The notes below the pieces were generated by a model. It saw only the letters and a program-made list of their open reading frames with translations. It had not been told where the DNA came from and ran no database searches. A stretch of DNA of 64,000 nt from Candidatus Poribacteria bacterium (GTDB lineage Bacteria; Poribacteria; WGA-4E; WGA-3G). Below are positions 43,000-52,943 of this stretch, in pieces. The number at the start of each line of letters is the position of its first letter. Positions within the stretch are counted from its first letter, which is position 1. The translations under genes and the position numbers were made by a program. The stretch is from NCBI GenBank assembly GCA_022827185.1, contig JAJDTM010000005.1, positions 248,001-312,000 of the forward strand, read 5' to 3'.

Positions 43000-45495
43000 A
43001 TGCAAGACTATCAACCTATTTTGCTCTCCGCTTTGTGCAATGTCGGCACAGAGATTATCGGCGAGAACGCAACACCGGGTGTCGGGACCCAGACGCTTCA
43101 CGGGCTTCCTTTTGAAATTGCTGATGGGACAAACTGCTTCTTAGGCTTCGGTGACGGTGTTAACGCCGATCCGATCCAAGTGCCTGTCAATGCAAACCCG
43201 AAACGGGTGATTTTTGTGCATCGCTTACTTGAGTCGCGTATCCCTGAAGGCGAACCGATCGGTAGGCTCATCGCCAATTATGTTTTCCATTATACCGATG
43301 GTGAAACCGAAAGTGTACCAATTCGTGAACGTTTTGAGATCGGCAGTGTACCACAAGGGTGGGGACAACAGACGTTCCTCGCTATACCTGACCGGCAGGA
43401 AAGTTTGGCATCACGACACGAGGGACCTTGGGGGTCCGCGGGCAACCGGCAAACCGAGGTAAGCCAAGGGACACCACGCGACTACTATCTATGGGTATGG
43501 AAAAATCCGAGAGATGGTGCTGAAGTGGCATCTATTGAGATTCAACCGCAGGAACGGCGTTTTATCGTTGCAGCAATCACGCTCGGTTATCTCGACGAAG
43601 ACCCGATACCGCGTCGTCCGCGCCGCGAAGTCAAAATCACGCTACCACAATCCGATGACGCTGAAAAACCCTTTGATATGGCAGTCAATGTTGACCGTGG
43701 CGTTGCGACCTACCCGTATCCGTTGCCGGAAAACGACCCTGATGCCTTTATTAATGACGATTTCAAAGGCTGGGGTGAATCCCAAAACAACAAGAGCAGT
43801 CCTGCGTATGTTGAAGTATCCGCTACGCCTTCTGCAAGTGTTGAAATCACGAACCATGGAGAGACACTCGGTAGTGTCAATTGGGGAGAAGTCCAAGAAA
43901 AAGGAAGCGTGCAACCCAACGAACGCGTCAAGGTAGAGGTTATTGATTCTGGCAGGAACTGGGTGCATACCACCGTGATTGATGAAGACACAGGTAAACC
44001 CGTACCGTGTCGCGTCCATTTCCGTTCCCCACACGGCGTGCCTTACGCGCCACACGGACACCACGCACATGTTAATTCAAATATGGGTACGTGGCACGTA
44101 GATATCGGCGGGGATGTGCGGTTGGGACAAATCAGTTACGCCTACATTGATGGTACCTGTCAGGGATGGTTGCCTCGCGGGGATGTTATTGTTGATGTTG
44201 CCCGCGGCTTTGAATACACGCCTTTGCGGACGACCGTCAACATAAAACCGGGGCAACGAGAATTGACACTCCGCTTAAAGCGGTGGTGCAATATGAACGC
44301 TGAACGCTATTTCAGCGGTGATACGCACGTCCATTTTCTGTCTACACAGGGCGCGCATACCGAAGCACAAGGCGAAGATCTCGGTGTTGTCAACCTTCTC
44401 CTCTCACAGTGGGGGCACCTTTTCACGAATACAGAGGAATTCATTGGGAGACCTACCACCTCTGCTGACGGACGGAGCATTGTCTACGCAACACAAGAAA
44501 ATCGCCAGCACCTTCTCGGGCATCTTACGCTCCTCGGTTTAAAAGAACAGGTCGCGCCGTGGTGTTCCGACGGACCGGGTGAAGCCGAACTCGGTGGGAA
44601 CATGGAGGTCACGCTCTCACACTGGGCAGATGCGTGTCACGCGCAGGGTGGCACCGTCGTCTTACCCCATATTCCGAATCCGAATTGCGAACCGGCGACG
44701 CTCATCGCTACGGAACGCGTTGACGCTGTTGAGTATCTCACCAATGCGATGTATGGGCACCTTGAGTACTATCGCTATCTTAACTGTGGTTATAAATTGC
44801 CGCTCGTCGGTGGGACGGATAAGATGAGTAGCGATGTACCAGTAGGCGTTTATCGCACTTATGTTCACATCCCAGACGATCAGGAATTCAATTACGATAA
44901 CTGGTGCAAATACATGAGTGCCGGAAACACGTTCCTCAGTGGCGGTCCGATGATCCGACTTTCCGTTGATGGACATCCCATCGGTAGCACGGTTAACCTA
45001 CCCGGTAACGGTGGCACTGTTGAGGTTGAAGCCTCCGCCGATTCCATCTTCCCGATCCATACGTTGCAGATTATTCAGGCGGGGCAGGTCGTTGCCTCAA
45101 CTGAAGACAAAGATGGAACAGGACATCTGCACCTGAAAGCGAATTTGAAAGTGGATAAACATTCGTGGATCGCCGCGCGGTGCGGCGGACCTAACTACGC
45201 GCAAGCCGTTCCGCATTATGATGGATGGGGACGCGGCATCATTGCGCATACCTCTCCTGTCTATATTGCAGTCGGTGGCGAGTGGTGGATGTTTGATCCA
45301 GAAACAGCGAACTATATGCTGACCTTGATTGAGGGCGGATTGTCCTATATTCAGCAGACAGCACGCCATCATGAACACGGCACTGTGACACACCATCACG
45401 GTGAGGATGATCATTTGGAATTCCTCTCTCGTCCGTTCCAAGAAGCGCGAGAGGCGATTCACCGTCGGATGCACCAATTAGGTATTCCGCATTAA
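43000..45495 (+). CDS. CehA/McbA family metallohydrolase (PHP-like domain)
   Basis: 831 residues. Metal-site motifs of the PHP-like CehA/McbA group: HxH in FSGDTHVHFLS, VVLPHIPNPNCEPAT and GGTDKMSSDVP. The first 430 residues are beta-rich, with a carbohydrate-binding-like part and a CarboxypepD-type unit (PVPCRVHFRSPHG). No signal peptide. I chose ATG 43000 behind TTGAGGA; the track start is TTG 42988. The substrate is unknown; the name derives from carbaryl hydrolases. A His-rich segment (HHEHGTVTHHHGEDDH) near the C-terminus could bind metal. Confidence 0.85.
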   Translation: MQDYQPILLSALCNVGTEIIGENATPGVGTQTLHGLPFEIADGTNCFLGFGDGVNADPIQVPVNANPKRVIFVHRLLESRIPEGEPIGRLIANYVFHYTDGETESVPIRERFEIGSVPQGWGQQTFLAIPDRQESLASRHEGPWGSAGNRQTEVSQGTPRDYYLWVWKNPRDGAEVASIEIQPQERRFIVAAITLGYLDEDPIPRRPRREVKITLPQSDDAEKPFDMAVNVDRGVATYPYPLPENDPDAFINDDFKGWGESQNNKSSPAYVEVSATPSASVEITNHGETLGSVNWGEVQEKGSVQPNERVKVEVIDSGRNWVHTTVIDEDTGKPVPCRVHFRSPHGVPYAPHGHHAHVNSNMGTWHVDIGGDVRLGQISYAYIDGTCQGWLPRGDVIVDVARGFEYTPLRTTVNIKPGQRELTLRLKRWCNMNAERYFSGDTHVHFLSTQGAHTEAQGEDLGVVNLLLSQWGHLFTNTEEFIGRPTTSADGRSIVYATQENRQHLLGHLTLLGLKEQVAPWCSDGPGEAELGGNMEVTLSHWADACHAQGGTVVLPHIPNPNCEPATLIATERVDAVEYLTNAMYGHLEYYRYLNCGYKLPLVGGTDKMSSDVPVGVYRTYVHIPDDQEFNYDNWCKYMSAGNTFLSGGPMIRLSVDGHPIGSTVNLPGNGGTVEVEASADSIFPIHTLQIIQAGQVVASTEDKDGTGHLHLKANLKVDKHSWIAARCGGPNYAQAVPHYDGWGRGIIAHTSPVYIAVGGEWWMFDPETANYMLTLIEGGLSYIQQTARHHEHGTVTHHHGEDDHLEFLSRPFQEAREAIHRRMHQLGIPH

Positions 45496-45525
45496 AGTAG
45501 TAGGCACGCTCCGTGTGCCGTTAAC
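45494..45525. repeat. Reverse copy of the GGCACACGGAGTGTGCC repeat
   Basis: AAAGTAGTAGGCACGCTCCG is the reverse complement of the 3736 repeat with a single base change (T to C side). It follows the CehA/McbA stop and precedes the MDR gene's ribosome binding site AAGGAGA. Confidence 0.65.
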
Positions 45526-45543
45526 CACTTTAAGGAGACAAGC

Positions 45544-46518
45544 ATGCCAAGGGAATTAGTCGCGGTTGCTCCTCGGCAACCCGTTTTAAGAGAGTATGAA
45601 GATGGTCCCGTTTCAGCGGATCATGTCCGCGTCCAAGTCGAATTCGGTGCCCCCAAACGTGGCACCGAACTGACAGCGTACTACGGATACAACAGCGCAA
45701 ATTTTCCGATGGGACTTGGGAATATGTGCGTCGGAAAAGTTATTGAAATCGGTGATGATGTAGAAGGTTTCGAGATCGGAGAACGCGTCACGCATCACGG
45801 ACATCTCAAGGAAACACACACATGGCGTGCAGACAGTGTCCTCAGAATGCCAGACCACATGACCTGGAAAGAGGCGGTCTGCTATGATCCATTGCACTTC
45901 GCTATGTCCGCGATTCGTGATGGGAAAGTCCGCGTCGGTGAGCGGGTCGCTGTTTTTGGGTTGGGTGCCATTGGATTGATGACGGTGCAGATGGCACGGA
46001 TCGCCGGGGCTGATTTCGTTGCTGCCGTGGACCCGCTCGAAAGACGGCGGAAAGTCGCCGAAAAGACAGGCGCGGAGCTTGTTATTGATCCAACCGCCTG
46101 CAATACTGGCGAAGTGCTCAAAGAAGCGACGGGTGGGCGTGGCGTTGATGTGGCTGTAGAAACCAGTGCGGTCTACGAAGCACTTGATGATGCACTGCGC
46201 AGCGTCACTTTTGAAGGAACAATCGTCTACGCTGGACGCGCGAAATTGTGTACTGGCGGACTTGACCTCGGGGCTGTCGCGCACGTCAATATTCCGAACA
46301 TCATCTTTGCGCGTGCTAACAGCGACCCGAACCGCGATCATCCGCGTTGGGATTTCAGACGCATCGTGGATACCTGCTGGAAATGGCTTGAAGAAGGACG
46401 ATTTAACTGTGAAGATGTCGTTGATCCGGTGGTGCCGTTTGAAGATTCAGTCGAAGCCTACATAGAGATGGACAACCACCCTGAACGGAGCGTCAAATTG
46501 GGTGTCTCCTTTGGGTAG
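45544..46518 (+). CDS. MDR-superfamily dehydrogenase lacking zinc ligands
   Basis: 324 residues. The cofactor fold is clear (VAVFGLGAIGLMTVQMARIAG). In zinc alcohol dehydrogenases the catalytic Cys is in C-G-T-D and the second ligand in G-H-E; here they read KRGTELT and GNMCVGKV, and the four-Cys structural zinc lobe is missing. So it is a zinc-independent MDR enzyme, or one with altered chemistry. ATG behind AAGGAGA. Substrate unknown. Confidence 0.87.
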   Translation: MPRELVAVAPRQPVLREYEDGPVSADHVRVQVEFGAPKRGTELTAYYGYNSANFPMGLGNMCVGKVIEIGDDVEGFEIGERVTHHGHLKETHTWRADSVLRMPDHMTWKEAVCYDPLHFAMSAIRDGKVRVGERVAVFGLGAIGLMTVQMARIAGADFVAAVDPLERRRKVAEKTGAELVIDPTACNTGEVLKEATGGRGVDVAVETSAVYEALDDALRSVTFEGTIVYAGRAKLCTGGLDLGAVAHVNIPNIIFARANSDPNRDHPRWDFRRIVDTCWKWLEEGRFNCEDVVDPVVPFEDSVEAYIEMDNHPERSVKLGVSFG

Positions 46519-46548
46519 TTATACGGAAATAGTCCGTTTGTTAGTGGG

Positions 46549-47439
46549 CTACTGATATGCAATGAAAAAAATGCCGAGTACCATCACAACAGCGGCGATC
46601 AAGCGGCGTTTTGTATACGTCTCTTTCAAAGCATACCCACCGAGCAAAACAACGAAAATGACAGAACACTGCCGAACCGCGGTCACGTAACTCACCTTTT
46701 CTGTCATCAAAACGTAGAGGATAAGTGAATAGGATGTCAACGAAAGCACAACAACAGTGAGCGTCCGTTTCCATTCTGTGCGTCCAATCTCTGCAATCTG
46801 TTGGTGTGGAAACCGAGCGAGGCAGGATAACCCGTAAAAGACTTGCGAGATACTGTTCTCCATTAAATAGTAGGTGACAGCGCGCCACAAAGGCGCATCC
46901 GTCGAATAACGATGAAATTCAGACATCCCTTGTTTGTCTATCAGTGAGTATCCAATGACGCTTGCCAACGTGGCATAAGCCCAACGGGCATCGGGTTTGC
47001 CAAGGTAACGAAAGAACGTCTTGAACTCGATACGCGCCTCGCGTTGTTGATAGAGGACTATAGATACCATCACACATAGGATACCGATCATGCCTTGCCC
47101 CGAAATGCGTTCATTTAGGAAAAGGAAGGCAAATAGTGGCAAGAAGGCTGGCGCAGCACGTGTAATCGGATAGACAAACGAAATCTCGCCAACTGTATAA
47201 GCATGCGTCAGAAACAGACGGTAGAACAGATGAACCAGTGCAGAGGCAATAATATATACCCATACCGATTTCGGAATTACCGGATGTCTGATACCAAAGG
47301 CAACGAACGCTATGGCTACGGTGTAAAATCCACACCAAAAAAAGAGGATGCGTGTATCTCTGCTGGATTTACTGTAGAAATTCCATAACGCATGGCAAAA
47401 CGCTGACAGCAGAATGAGGGAGATTGAAGTCAGACCCAT
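46549..47439 (-). CDS. EamA family (DMT) transporter
   Basis: 296 residues with about ten hydrophobic helices in two EamA halves (residues 1-130 and 145-296), for example LILLSAFCHALWNFYSK and VSYVTAVRQCSVIFVVLLGG. DMT exporters move small metabolites out of the cell. Convergent with the MDR gene (30-base gap). No substrate can be inferred. Confidence 0.88.
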   Translation of the reverse strand: MGLTSISLILLSAFCHALWNFYSKSSRDTRILFFWCGFYTVAIAFVAFGIRHPVIPKSVWVYIIASALVHLFYRLFLTHAYTVGEISFVYPITRAAPAFLPLFAFLFLNERISGQGMIGILCVMVSIVLYQQREARIEFKTFFRYLGKPDARWAYATLASVIGYSLIDKQGMSEFHRYSTDAPLWRAVTYYLMENSISQVFYGLSCLARFPHQQIAEIGRTEWKRTLTVVVLSLTSYSLILYVLMTEKVSYVTAVRQCSVIFVVLLGGYALKETYTKRRLIAAVVMVLGIFFIAYQ

Positions 47440-47675
47440 AAAATTGCTCTGTTTTTTTCAAATTCCAAAAAAATGTAAATTTACCCTAAACTTCTTCAGT
47501 TTCATATCTGTACTAAATATATTACTGATTACAAATTTGTGCAACTGCCATAGCACACCTCTTTAACTGAAAACTGATAACCGACAACTGAAAACTAATA
47601 CTGTAGCATAAACTTTCAGTTTGTGCAGAGGAATTGTCAATCGTCAGTTGGTTTTGCCTAATATCAAGGAGAGAA

Positions 47676-50651
47676 ATGAAAGCGTTAATTTTGATTGTTG
47701 GCGTAAGTTTATTGGTGATCTCTTGTAATTCCACAGATAGGTCTACCAACATAATAGAACGTGACTTCACGATTAATGTTACCACCGAAATTGGTCAAAA
47801 TTTTGGAGAAGGGGCGTTACGCGTATCAAAATTAAACGAACTTTTGACATTAGACTCCTTTTCCTTTACTCGTTCAAACGTAGTTCCGGACGCTATGCGT
47901 GTGTTGTTTGTAAATATTGCTGATGAGTACGAAGGTAAGATGTTTCGATATCCACTCACCGTAGGAAAGACATGGGAGGACAAGTGGAACGCAACTGCTA
48001 AAACCACGCTTGAAGGTTATGAAAAGGTGGAAATTGTGCTTGGCACTTTCCCAGCGTGTCTCAAGCACAAAACCGTTCTTGCGGGCGCGCATATCGGCAG
48101 TGAATTGGAGAAATCACTTGTTAACGGCACCCGCTATCTTTGGTTTGCGAAGGGGATCGGAATTGTCAAAATGCGGTATGAACATTCAAACGGAATTGTT
48201 ACTGAAGCCGAATTAATCGCGCACTATGTCCCAGAAAAAAGCGATGAATACCTCCCAACAAATTTAGGCACTGCATGGACTTACAAATGGCAAAACGACT
48301 ATTACAACGAAGTGTTCATTGAAAAAGCACACATTGACGCTAACTCTAACACCAGAGAACACTTTAAAGGAGACCTCCGTCTCGCTATCAAAGTCACGAC
48401 TGAGAACGGCGAAGCATTAGGAACGAGAGATTTCTATATGAAAAAAACCGGGGCATTTCTGGGATTGAAACAGGCGAGTTCAAGACCCAGTATCCGGTCA
48501 AGTAGGACTGTTCCAGCTTCTCCAAGCCTATTCTTAAAGAATGTTAGTTCCTTTCATAGAACGGTGCTGTTCCACTTCCCGCTAACTATTGGACAGACTT
48601 GGAAGTACCAAGGACGGTCAGCTTCGCAAGCGCGGGTGACTATAGAACCTTATGAACAGGTTGAGATTTCGGTTGGTACTTTCCCTAAATGCCTCAAACA
48701 CAAAACTGTCTTTACGGAAGCAACCGCTAACACCGAAGCGGAAAGCGCAGTGGTTAACGGCACGCGTTATCTCTGGTTTGCGAAGGGTGTCGGGCTTATC
48801 AAAATGCGGTATGAACATTCAAACGGCGTTGTCACCGAAGCCGAATTAACCGAATACGAGGTGCCAGGAAAAAGTAAGGAATATCTACCGCTAAACCTCG
48901 GAACGACGTGGACTTATAGATGGCAGAACGACTATTACAAACCTATGATTGAAAAGGTTCGGGTTGTTGAAGCCGAAAGTGCCCATGAAACGCCTCTTCG
49001 GGATGCGCGATATGTTGTAACCGTATCTGCCGATCAACCCGCAGAGGCACAAGTCGTTTGTAAATTGACCCCACAGGAGCGTAGGGGCAAGAAAATTCGG
49101 CTGCGTACCAATAGTTATGGCTATTACATTTCTGGTCATCCTGTACACATTAAGGATACTACCGGTCGCATCCCGACGCGTCGATCAGGCAATTGGAAAT
49201 ACGAGTTTCGCAAAGCATATAAATCGCCACTAACGCTTACCTACAACGTTTCAATCAAACGTGATGAAGAGACCAGAGCATTTCTGGAAGCACGTGATGG
49301 TCGAGAGTTTGCTCGAGATCCAGCAACACATCCGTATCTCAGAGAAAACTGCACATTTTGGACAGGTCATCATTTATTTATCATTGGAGGGACAAACCGT
49401 AATATTGAGGTAGCATTCAACCTTCCGAAAGGTTGGCATGTTTCAACACCTTGGAAACACATCGGAAGCACAGGACACCGGTTTACTGTCAAAGATCAGC
49501 GAGAACTGACAGATTCCGCGATTCTCATCGGTGAATATGCTGAAGCGGTAGCAAAATTAGGCAAAACACAGGTGTCACTCGCCATCGGTGGAAGTCTGAA
49601 AGCGTCGAAAGCCGAGATGCAGAGTACTATTGAAAAATTTTTACGGGCATACTCCGAAGTGTTTAATGGCGGACCGGCAGATCCCGTTTTGTTTGTCATA
49701 AATCCTTATGAAAAGAAAGGACAGGAACGACTGAAAGGGCGTAGTATAGGGCGCAGCATCAGTATCCTTATGGACAGCACTTTAGATGAAACAAGCAAGC
49801 ACGGTTGGGGACCTTTCCTTGGACATGAAGTGTTCCATATCTGGAACGGGAACACCGCGCTGGAACCCTTCAGCCTGAGGGAACACTGGTTCCTTGAAGG
49901 CATCACCGATTATTATGCCGAGATCACTTCGGTTGACCTTGGTTATCTCTCGGAGCGTGAATTTTTTGATCGATTAGAGCGGGCGTGCGAATCGTATCTA
50001 TCAACGCCGAGCGATGATACTATCGGCGGCAGTTTCAAAGCGTCTCGGTTGGGTTATGATGGTGGCAGTATTGCTGCTGCCGTGTTAGATTTGCGAATCC
50101 GTCATCTCACAAAAAACAGGAGAAGCCTGGATCACGTGATGAAGCAGATGTACCGCAAATTCGGAGAGACTACCGAGAAATACACGCATCACGATATTAT
50201 TCAAGCACTCAATAAAGTCGCTGGTAAGGATTTTGAACCTTTTTTCCAAGCTTATATCTCAGGAAAAGAGAGACTGCCGATTCCAGAATATTTCAACTAT
50301 GCAGGTTTAGATGTACAGATAGAATACGGCGAAGAATTGCCGACAACTCGCTATGTAATTGGTGTGCTTCAAACCAGTTTGAAGAAAAAAACGTGGCGTT
50401 TAATTTCCGTCAACGGTATAGAGGTTGACGCGTTTGCAGACCTGCGCGAGCGTGCTAAAACATGGCAATCCGGTGACGTGCTGGAGTTAACAATCGAAGA
50501 AAATGGTGAAACGCTTACCTTACCTGTCACATTAAGTGGGGTTTCTGACAATCCGCCAACAGCATCGGATGCAAGTGTGTCTATTAGAAAAAAAGCAGAG
50601 ACTACTAAGTTGCAGCGCGCCATTTTGGCGGGCATTTTAGGTAAGAAATAA
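47676..50651 (+). CDS. M61-like lipoprotein aminopeptidase with duplicated N-terminal domain
   Basis: 991 residues. A lipoprotein signal ends LLVISCNS (lipobox Cys near residue 17). Two tandem repeats of about 120 residues follow (about 89-212 and 302-423), sharing NGTRYLWFAKG and KMRYEHSNG. An M61-like part shows HEVFHIWNG and EHWFLEGITDYYAEI (HExxH plus third-ligand Glu), and a PDZ-like end (about 888-958, RLISVNGIEVDAFADLRERA). It should be an outer-membrane-anchored or periplasmic peptidase. I chose ATG 47676 behind AAGGAGAG; the track start at 47634 gives no signal peptide. The cyclase gene follows after 20 bases. Confidence 0.85.
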   Translation: MKALILIVGVSLLVISCNSTDRSTNIIERDFTINVTTEIGQNFGEGALRVSKLNELLTLDSFSFTRSNVVPDAMRVLFVNIADEYEGKMFRYPLTVGKTWEDKWNATAKTTLEGYEKVEIVLGTFPACLKHKTVLAGAHIGSELEKSLVNGTRYLWFAKGIGIVKMRYEHSNGIVTEAELIAHYVPEKSDEYLPTNLGTAWTYKWQNDYYNEVFIEKAHIDANSNTREHFKGDLRLAIKVTTENGEALGTRDFYMKKTGAFLGLKQASSRPSIRSSRTVPASPSLFLKNVSSFHRTVLFHFPLTIGQTWKYQGRSASQARVTIEPYEQVEISVGTFPKCLKHKTVFTEATANTEAESAVVNGTRYLWFAKGVGLIKMRYEHSNGVVTEAELTEYEVPGKSKEYLPLNLGTTWTYRWQNDYYKPMIEKVRVVEAESAHETPLRDARYVVTVSADQPAEAQVVCKLTPQERRGKKIRLRTNSYGYYISGHPVHIKDTTGRIPTRRSGNWKYEFRKAYKSPLTLTYNVSIKRDEETRAFLEARDGREFARDPATHPYLRENCTFWTGHHLFIIGGTNRNIEVAFNLPKGWHVSTPWKHIGSTGHRFTVKDQRELTDSAILIGEYAEAVAKLGKTQVSLAIGGSLKASKAEMQSTIEKFLRAYSEVFNGGPADPVLFVINPYEKKGQERLKGRSIGRSISILMDSTLDETSKHGWGPFLGHEVFHIWNGNTALEPFSLREHWFLEGITDYYAEITSVDLGYLSEREFFDRLERACESYLSTPSDDTIGGSFKASRLGYDGGSIAAAVLDLRIRHLTKNRRSLDHVMKQMYRKFGETTEKYTHHDIIQALNKVAGKDFEPFFQAYISGKERLPIPEYFNYAGLDVQIEYGEELPTTRYVIGVLQTSLKKKTWRLISVNGIEVDAFADLRERAKTWQSGDVLELTIEENGETLTLPVTLSGVSDNPPTASDASVSIRKKAETTKLQRAILAGILGKK

Positions 50652-50671
50652 CCACTCATAAGGAGGCAACA

Positions 50672-51619
50672 ATGTTCAACAAATCGAAACGGTTCATACT
50701 ATTTGCACTTACAGTTGTGTTGATCGCACTCACCGCGACGTTTACGCTAACCCAAGAATCGTGGTTTCCGTCCGAATGGGGTGCCGATGACCGGCGCGGT
50801 GCTGTGAACCGATTAACGCCGGAAAAAGTGTTAGAAGCCGCGAGTTTGATTAAAACAGGTGAAGTCTTTCAACTCGGCAGGGTCTATGAAAGCGGCATCC
50901 CCGTCTTCGGAACGCGGCATTATAGCCTACGGATCCCAGCGATGTCGGGTCCACTCGGTGAAAACAAAACGACGTGGTTTGAGGAGATCTTCAGCGGTGA
51001 GATCGGTCAGATCGGCACGCAATTCGATGGTCTCGGCCATATCGGTATCGGCGACCTCTACTACAACGGCTTGGACCAACACGATTTCGCCAAAGCCGAG
51101 GGACTCACAGAACTCGGTGTCGAGAACGTGGGACCCATCGTAACACGGGGTGTACTCATTGATGTCGCTGGCTATAAAGGCGTTGAAGTACTTGGCGATA
51201 GTTATGAAATCACGCGCGCCGATTTGGAGGGCGCACTGAAAAAGCAAGATGTCAAGATTACGCCCGGCGATGTTGTGATTATCCATACCGGTTGGGGTAA
51301 ATTCTGGATGACGGACAATGATCGCTATGGGACCACGGAACCCGGCATTGGATTAGAGGCGGGACAATACCTCGTTGACCAGAAGATTGTGATGTTGTGT
51401 AGTGATAACTGGGGCATCGAAGTCGTCCCGAATCCGGATGAAACCCTTGCGTTCCCGGTACACCAGTTATTTATCGTTAAACACGGTATTTACAATCTTG
51501 AGAACATTATCACGGAGGAGTTAGCGGCGGCGAAGGCCTACGAATTCGCCTTCAGTTTCGCACCGCTGCGCCTCAAAGGTGCAACGGGTTCCCCTGGTAA
51601 CCCCATCGCCATTCGATAG
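50672..51619 (+). CDS. Exported cyclase family protein (kynurenine formamidase-like)
   Basis: 315 residues with an N-terminal signal or anchor (about 8-27). The family motif HxGTHxD appears as GQIGTQFDGLGHIG, the TQxD...H variant used by many members, with further ligands in GLDQHDF. Later GDVVIIHTGWGKFWM is also typical. Cyclase-family hydrolases open lactam or formamide-type bonds. ATG behind AAGGAGG. Likely co-transcribed with the M61 gene. Confidence 0.87.
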   Translation: MFNKSKRFILFALTVVLIALTATFTLTQESWFPSEWGADDRRGAVNRLTPEKVLEAASLIKTGEVFQLGRVYESGIPVFGTRHYSLRIPAMSGPLGENKTTWFEEIFSGEIGQIGTQFDGLGHIGIGDLYYNGLDQHDFAKAEGLTELGVENVGPIVTRGVLIDVAGYKGVEVLGDSYEITRADLEGALKKQDVKITPGDVVIIHTGWGKFWMTDNDRYGTTEPGIGLEAGQYLVDQKIVMLCSDNWGIEVVPNPDETLAFPVHQLFIVKHGIYNLENIITEELAAAKAYEFAFSFAPLRLKGATGSPGNPIAIR

Positions 51620-51627
51620 TTTTTATG

Positions 51628-51653
51628 ATGGGACAGCAGTCCTGCTGTCCCAT
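51628..51653. terminator. Strong hairpin after the cyclase gene
   Basis: ATGGGACAGCAG and CTGCTGTCCCAT are perfect 12-bp arms around a 2-base centre. The following tract is CTTTCTCTTTTC rather than a pure T run, so termination is likely but not certain. A poly-T stretch also lies on the other side. Confidence 0.6.
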
Positions 51654-51787
51654 ATCCCTTTCTCTTTTCTATCAGTATCTGCACAAATTCGTGCAGTCAA
51701 CTTACGCTTTGCCCCATTTCGTGCAATCAATACATACGCCAAGCTTACTAAATCCGCTATATCTCCCATTCTGTCTACTGTTTTAAA

Positions 51788-51839
51788 TTGGCATAGAAAT
51801 TGCTATTTACTTGACAAGGTTAACAAGACAGCGTTTATT
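51788..51839 (+). promoter_or_regulatory. Promoter block of PD40 gene 1
   Basis: GGCATAGAAATTGCTATTTA leads into TTGACA (51811-51816) and, after 17 bases, TTTATT (51834-51839). The same block, with few changes, lies at 52944-52993 before the lipoprotein gene, so it was duplicated and conserved. Confidence 0.55.
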
Positions 51840-51897
51840 GTGCGGACTCGAAAAGGGGTCCATGAATACTGGACGTACAATTTAAGGGAAATTTCCT

Positions 51898-52875
51898 ATG
51901 AAACGACTATATACTTTCTGTTTGTGTTGCTTGAGTTTGGGGCTGGTGTATTCTGTCTCTGCGAAACCGCTCACAACCGAAAAAATTATCTTTTCGTCCT
52001 ATCGGAATGGCAACTCAGAAATTTATATGATGAATCCCGATGGCAGTGAACAGGTTAGATTAACCAATCACCGAGCAGACGATTTCAGTCCGGTCTGCTC
52101 ACCAACAGGGGAAGGAATCCTCTTCGTTTCTGATCGAGGTGGGGAGCGTGATCTCTATATTATGCGTGCTGATGGACACGGAGAGCGGCCTGTATTTCGC
52201 ACGTCACGCGCATATAGAGATGATCCCGCTTGGTCCCCTGATGGGAAAAAAATTGCTTATATTCAACTTAACCGTGAGGCTAAACGGACAGCCGTCTATA
52301 CTGCCAAGGCAGACGGAACGTCGGCAAACCGCGTTGTTGAAATAGAAAAAGCGGATGGTGAAGAGCCCGTCTGGTCCCCGGATGGAACAGAAATTGCGTA
52401 TGTTGTGAGGGATGAGATTCGCTGGGCGAGCCGCCAGATCCGATTTATCAACCTAAAAACCGACGAGCAAGAGACACTCCAACTGGAGGGTGACCAGCGA
52501 ATGTTCCAACCGGCATGGTCACCGACTCACAACAAAATCGCCTTTGTCTGGCACAGACAGGAGCTTGGGCAACAGTCTATATTCATCGTCAATCGCGATG
52601 GTAGTGGACTTCAACAGATTGTTGACGCGATTGTTGTTGTCCCGGGGCGGACAATGCTCACTTGGTCGCCGTCTGGTGATGAACTCGTCTATTCCCAATC
52701 GGTTGGCGGTAAATTTCAGATTTTCAAAATCAATGTGGTAACGCTCGAAATTACGCAACTGACGCATGAAGGAAGCAATTATGTAGGCAATTGGTTTGAC
52801 CCATTGACTTTATCTGTTTCACCGCAGCCCCAATTGTTCAAAACCACATGGGGTGAAATCAAAGGTCAGGATTGA
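51898..52875 (+). CDS. PD40/TolB-like beta-propeller protein, copy 1, TTWG tail
   Basis: 325 residues. Signal peptide (residues 1-22, ending SVSA). Then six TolB-like units with the PD40 signature (GNSEIYMMNPDG, DRGGERDLYIMRADG, PAWSPDGKKIAY, PVWSPDGTEIAY, MLTWSPSGDELVY). The C-terminus reads LSVSPQPQLFKTTWGEIKGQ; TTWGxLK-like tails are shared with two other proteins in the window. A periplasmic or surface protein-binding role is inferred. ATG behind AAGGGAAA. A lipoprotein gene follows. Confidence 0.85.
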   Translation: MKRLYTFCLCCLSLGLVYSVSAKPLTTEKIIFSSYRNGNSEIYMMNPDGSEQVRLTNHRADDFSPVCSPTGEGILFVSDRGGERDLYIMRADGHGERPVFRTSRAYRDDPAWSPDGKKIAYIQLNREAKRTAVYTAKADGTSANRVVEIEKADGEEPVWSPDGTEIAYVVRDEIRWASRQIRFINLKTDEQETLQLEGDQRMFQPAWSPTHNKIAFVWHRQELGQQSIFIVNRDGSGLQQIVDAIVVVPGRTMLTWSPSGDELVYSQSVGGKFQIFKINVVTLEITQLTHEGSNYVGNWFDPLTLSVSPQPQLFKTTWGEIKGQD

Positions 52876-52943
52876 ACCTGGATGATTGCGTATGTTGATA
52901 AATGCTAAATCCTTTTACGCCATCAATATTTCATAGATTCTGT

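Noticed and set aside
45613-46341. 242-aa minus-strand ORF
   Set aside because: Shadow of the MDR dehydrogenase gene, which has a clear cofactor motif and ribosome binding site.
51579-52049. 156-aa ORF bridging the cyclase end and PD40 gene 1
   Set aside because: Different frame from both genes, runs through a hairpin and promoter region, no domain.
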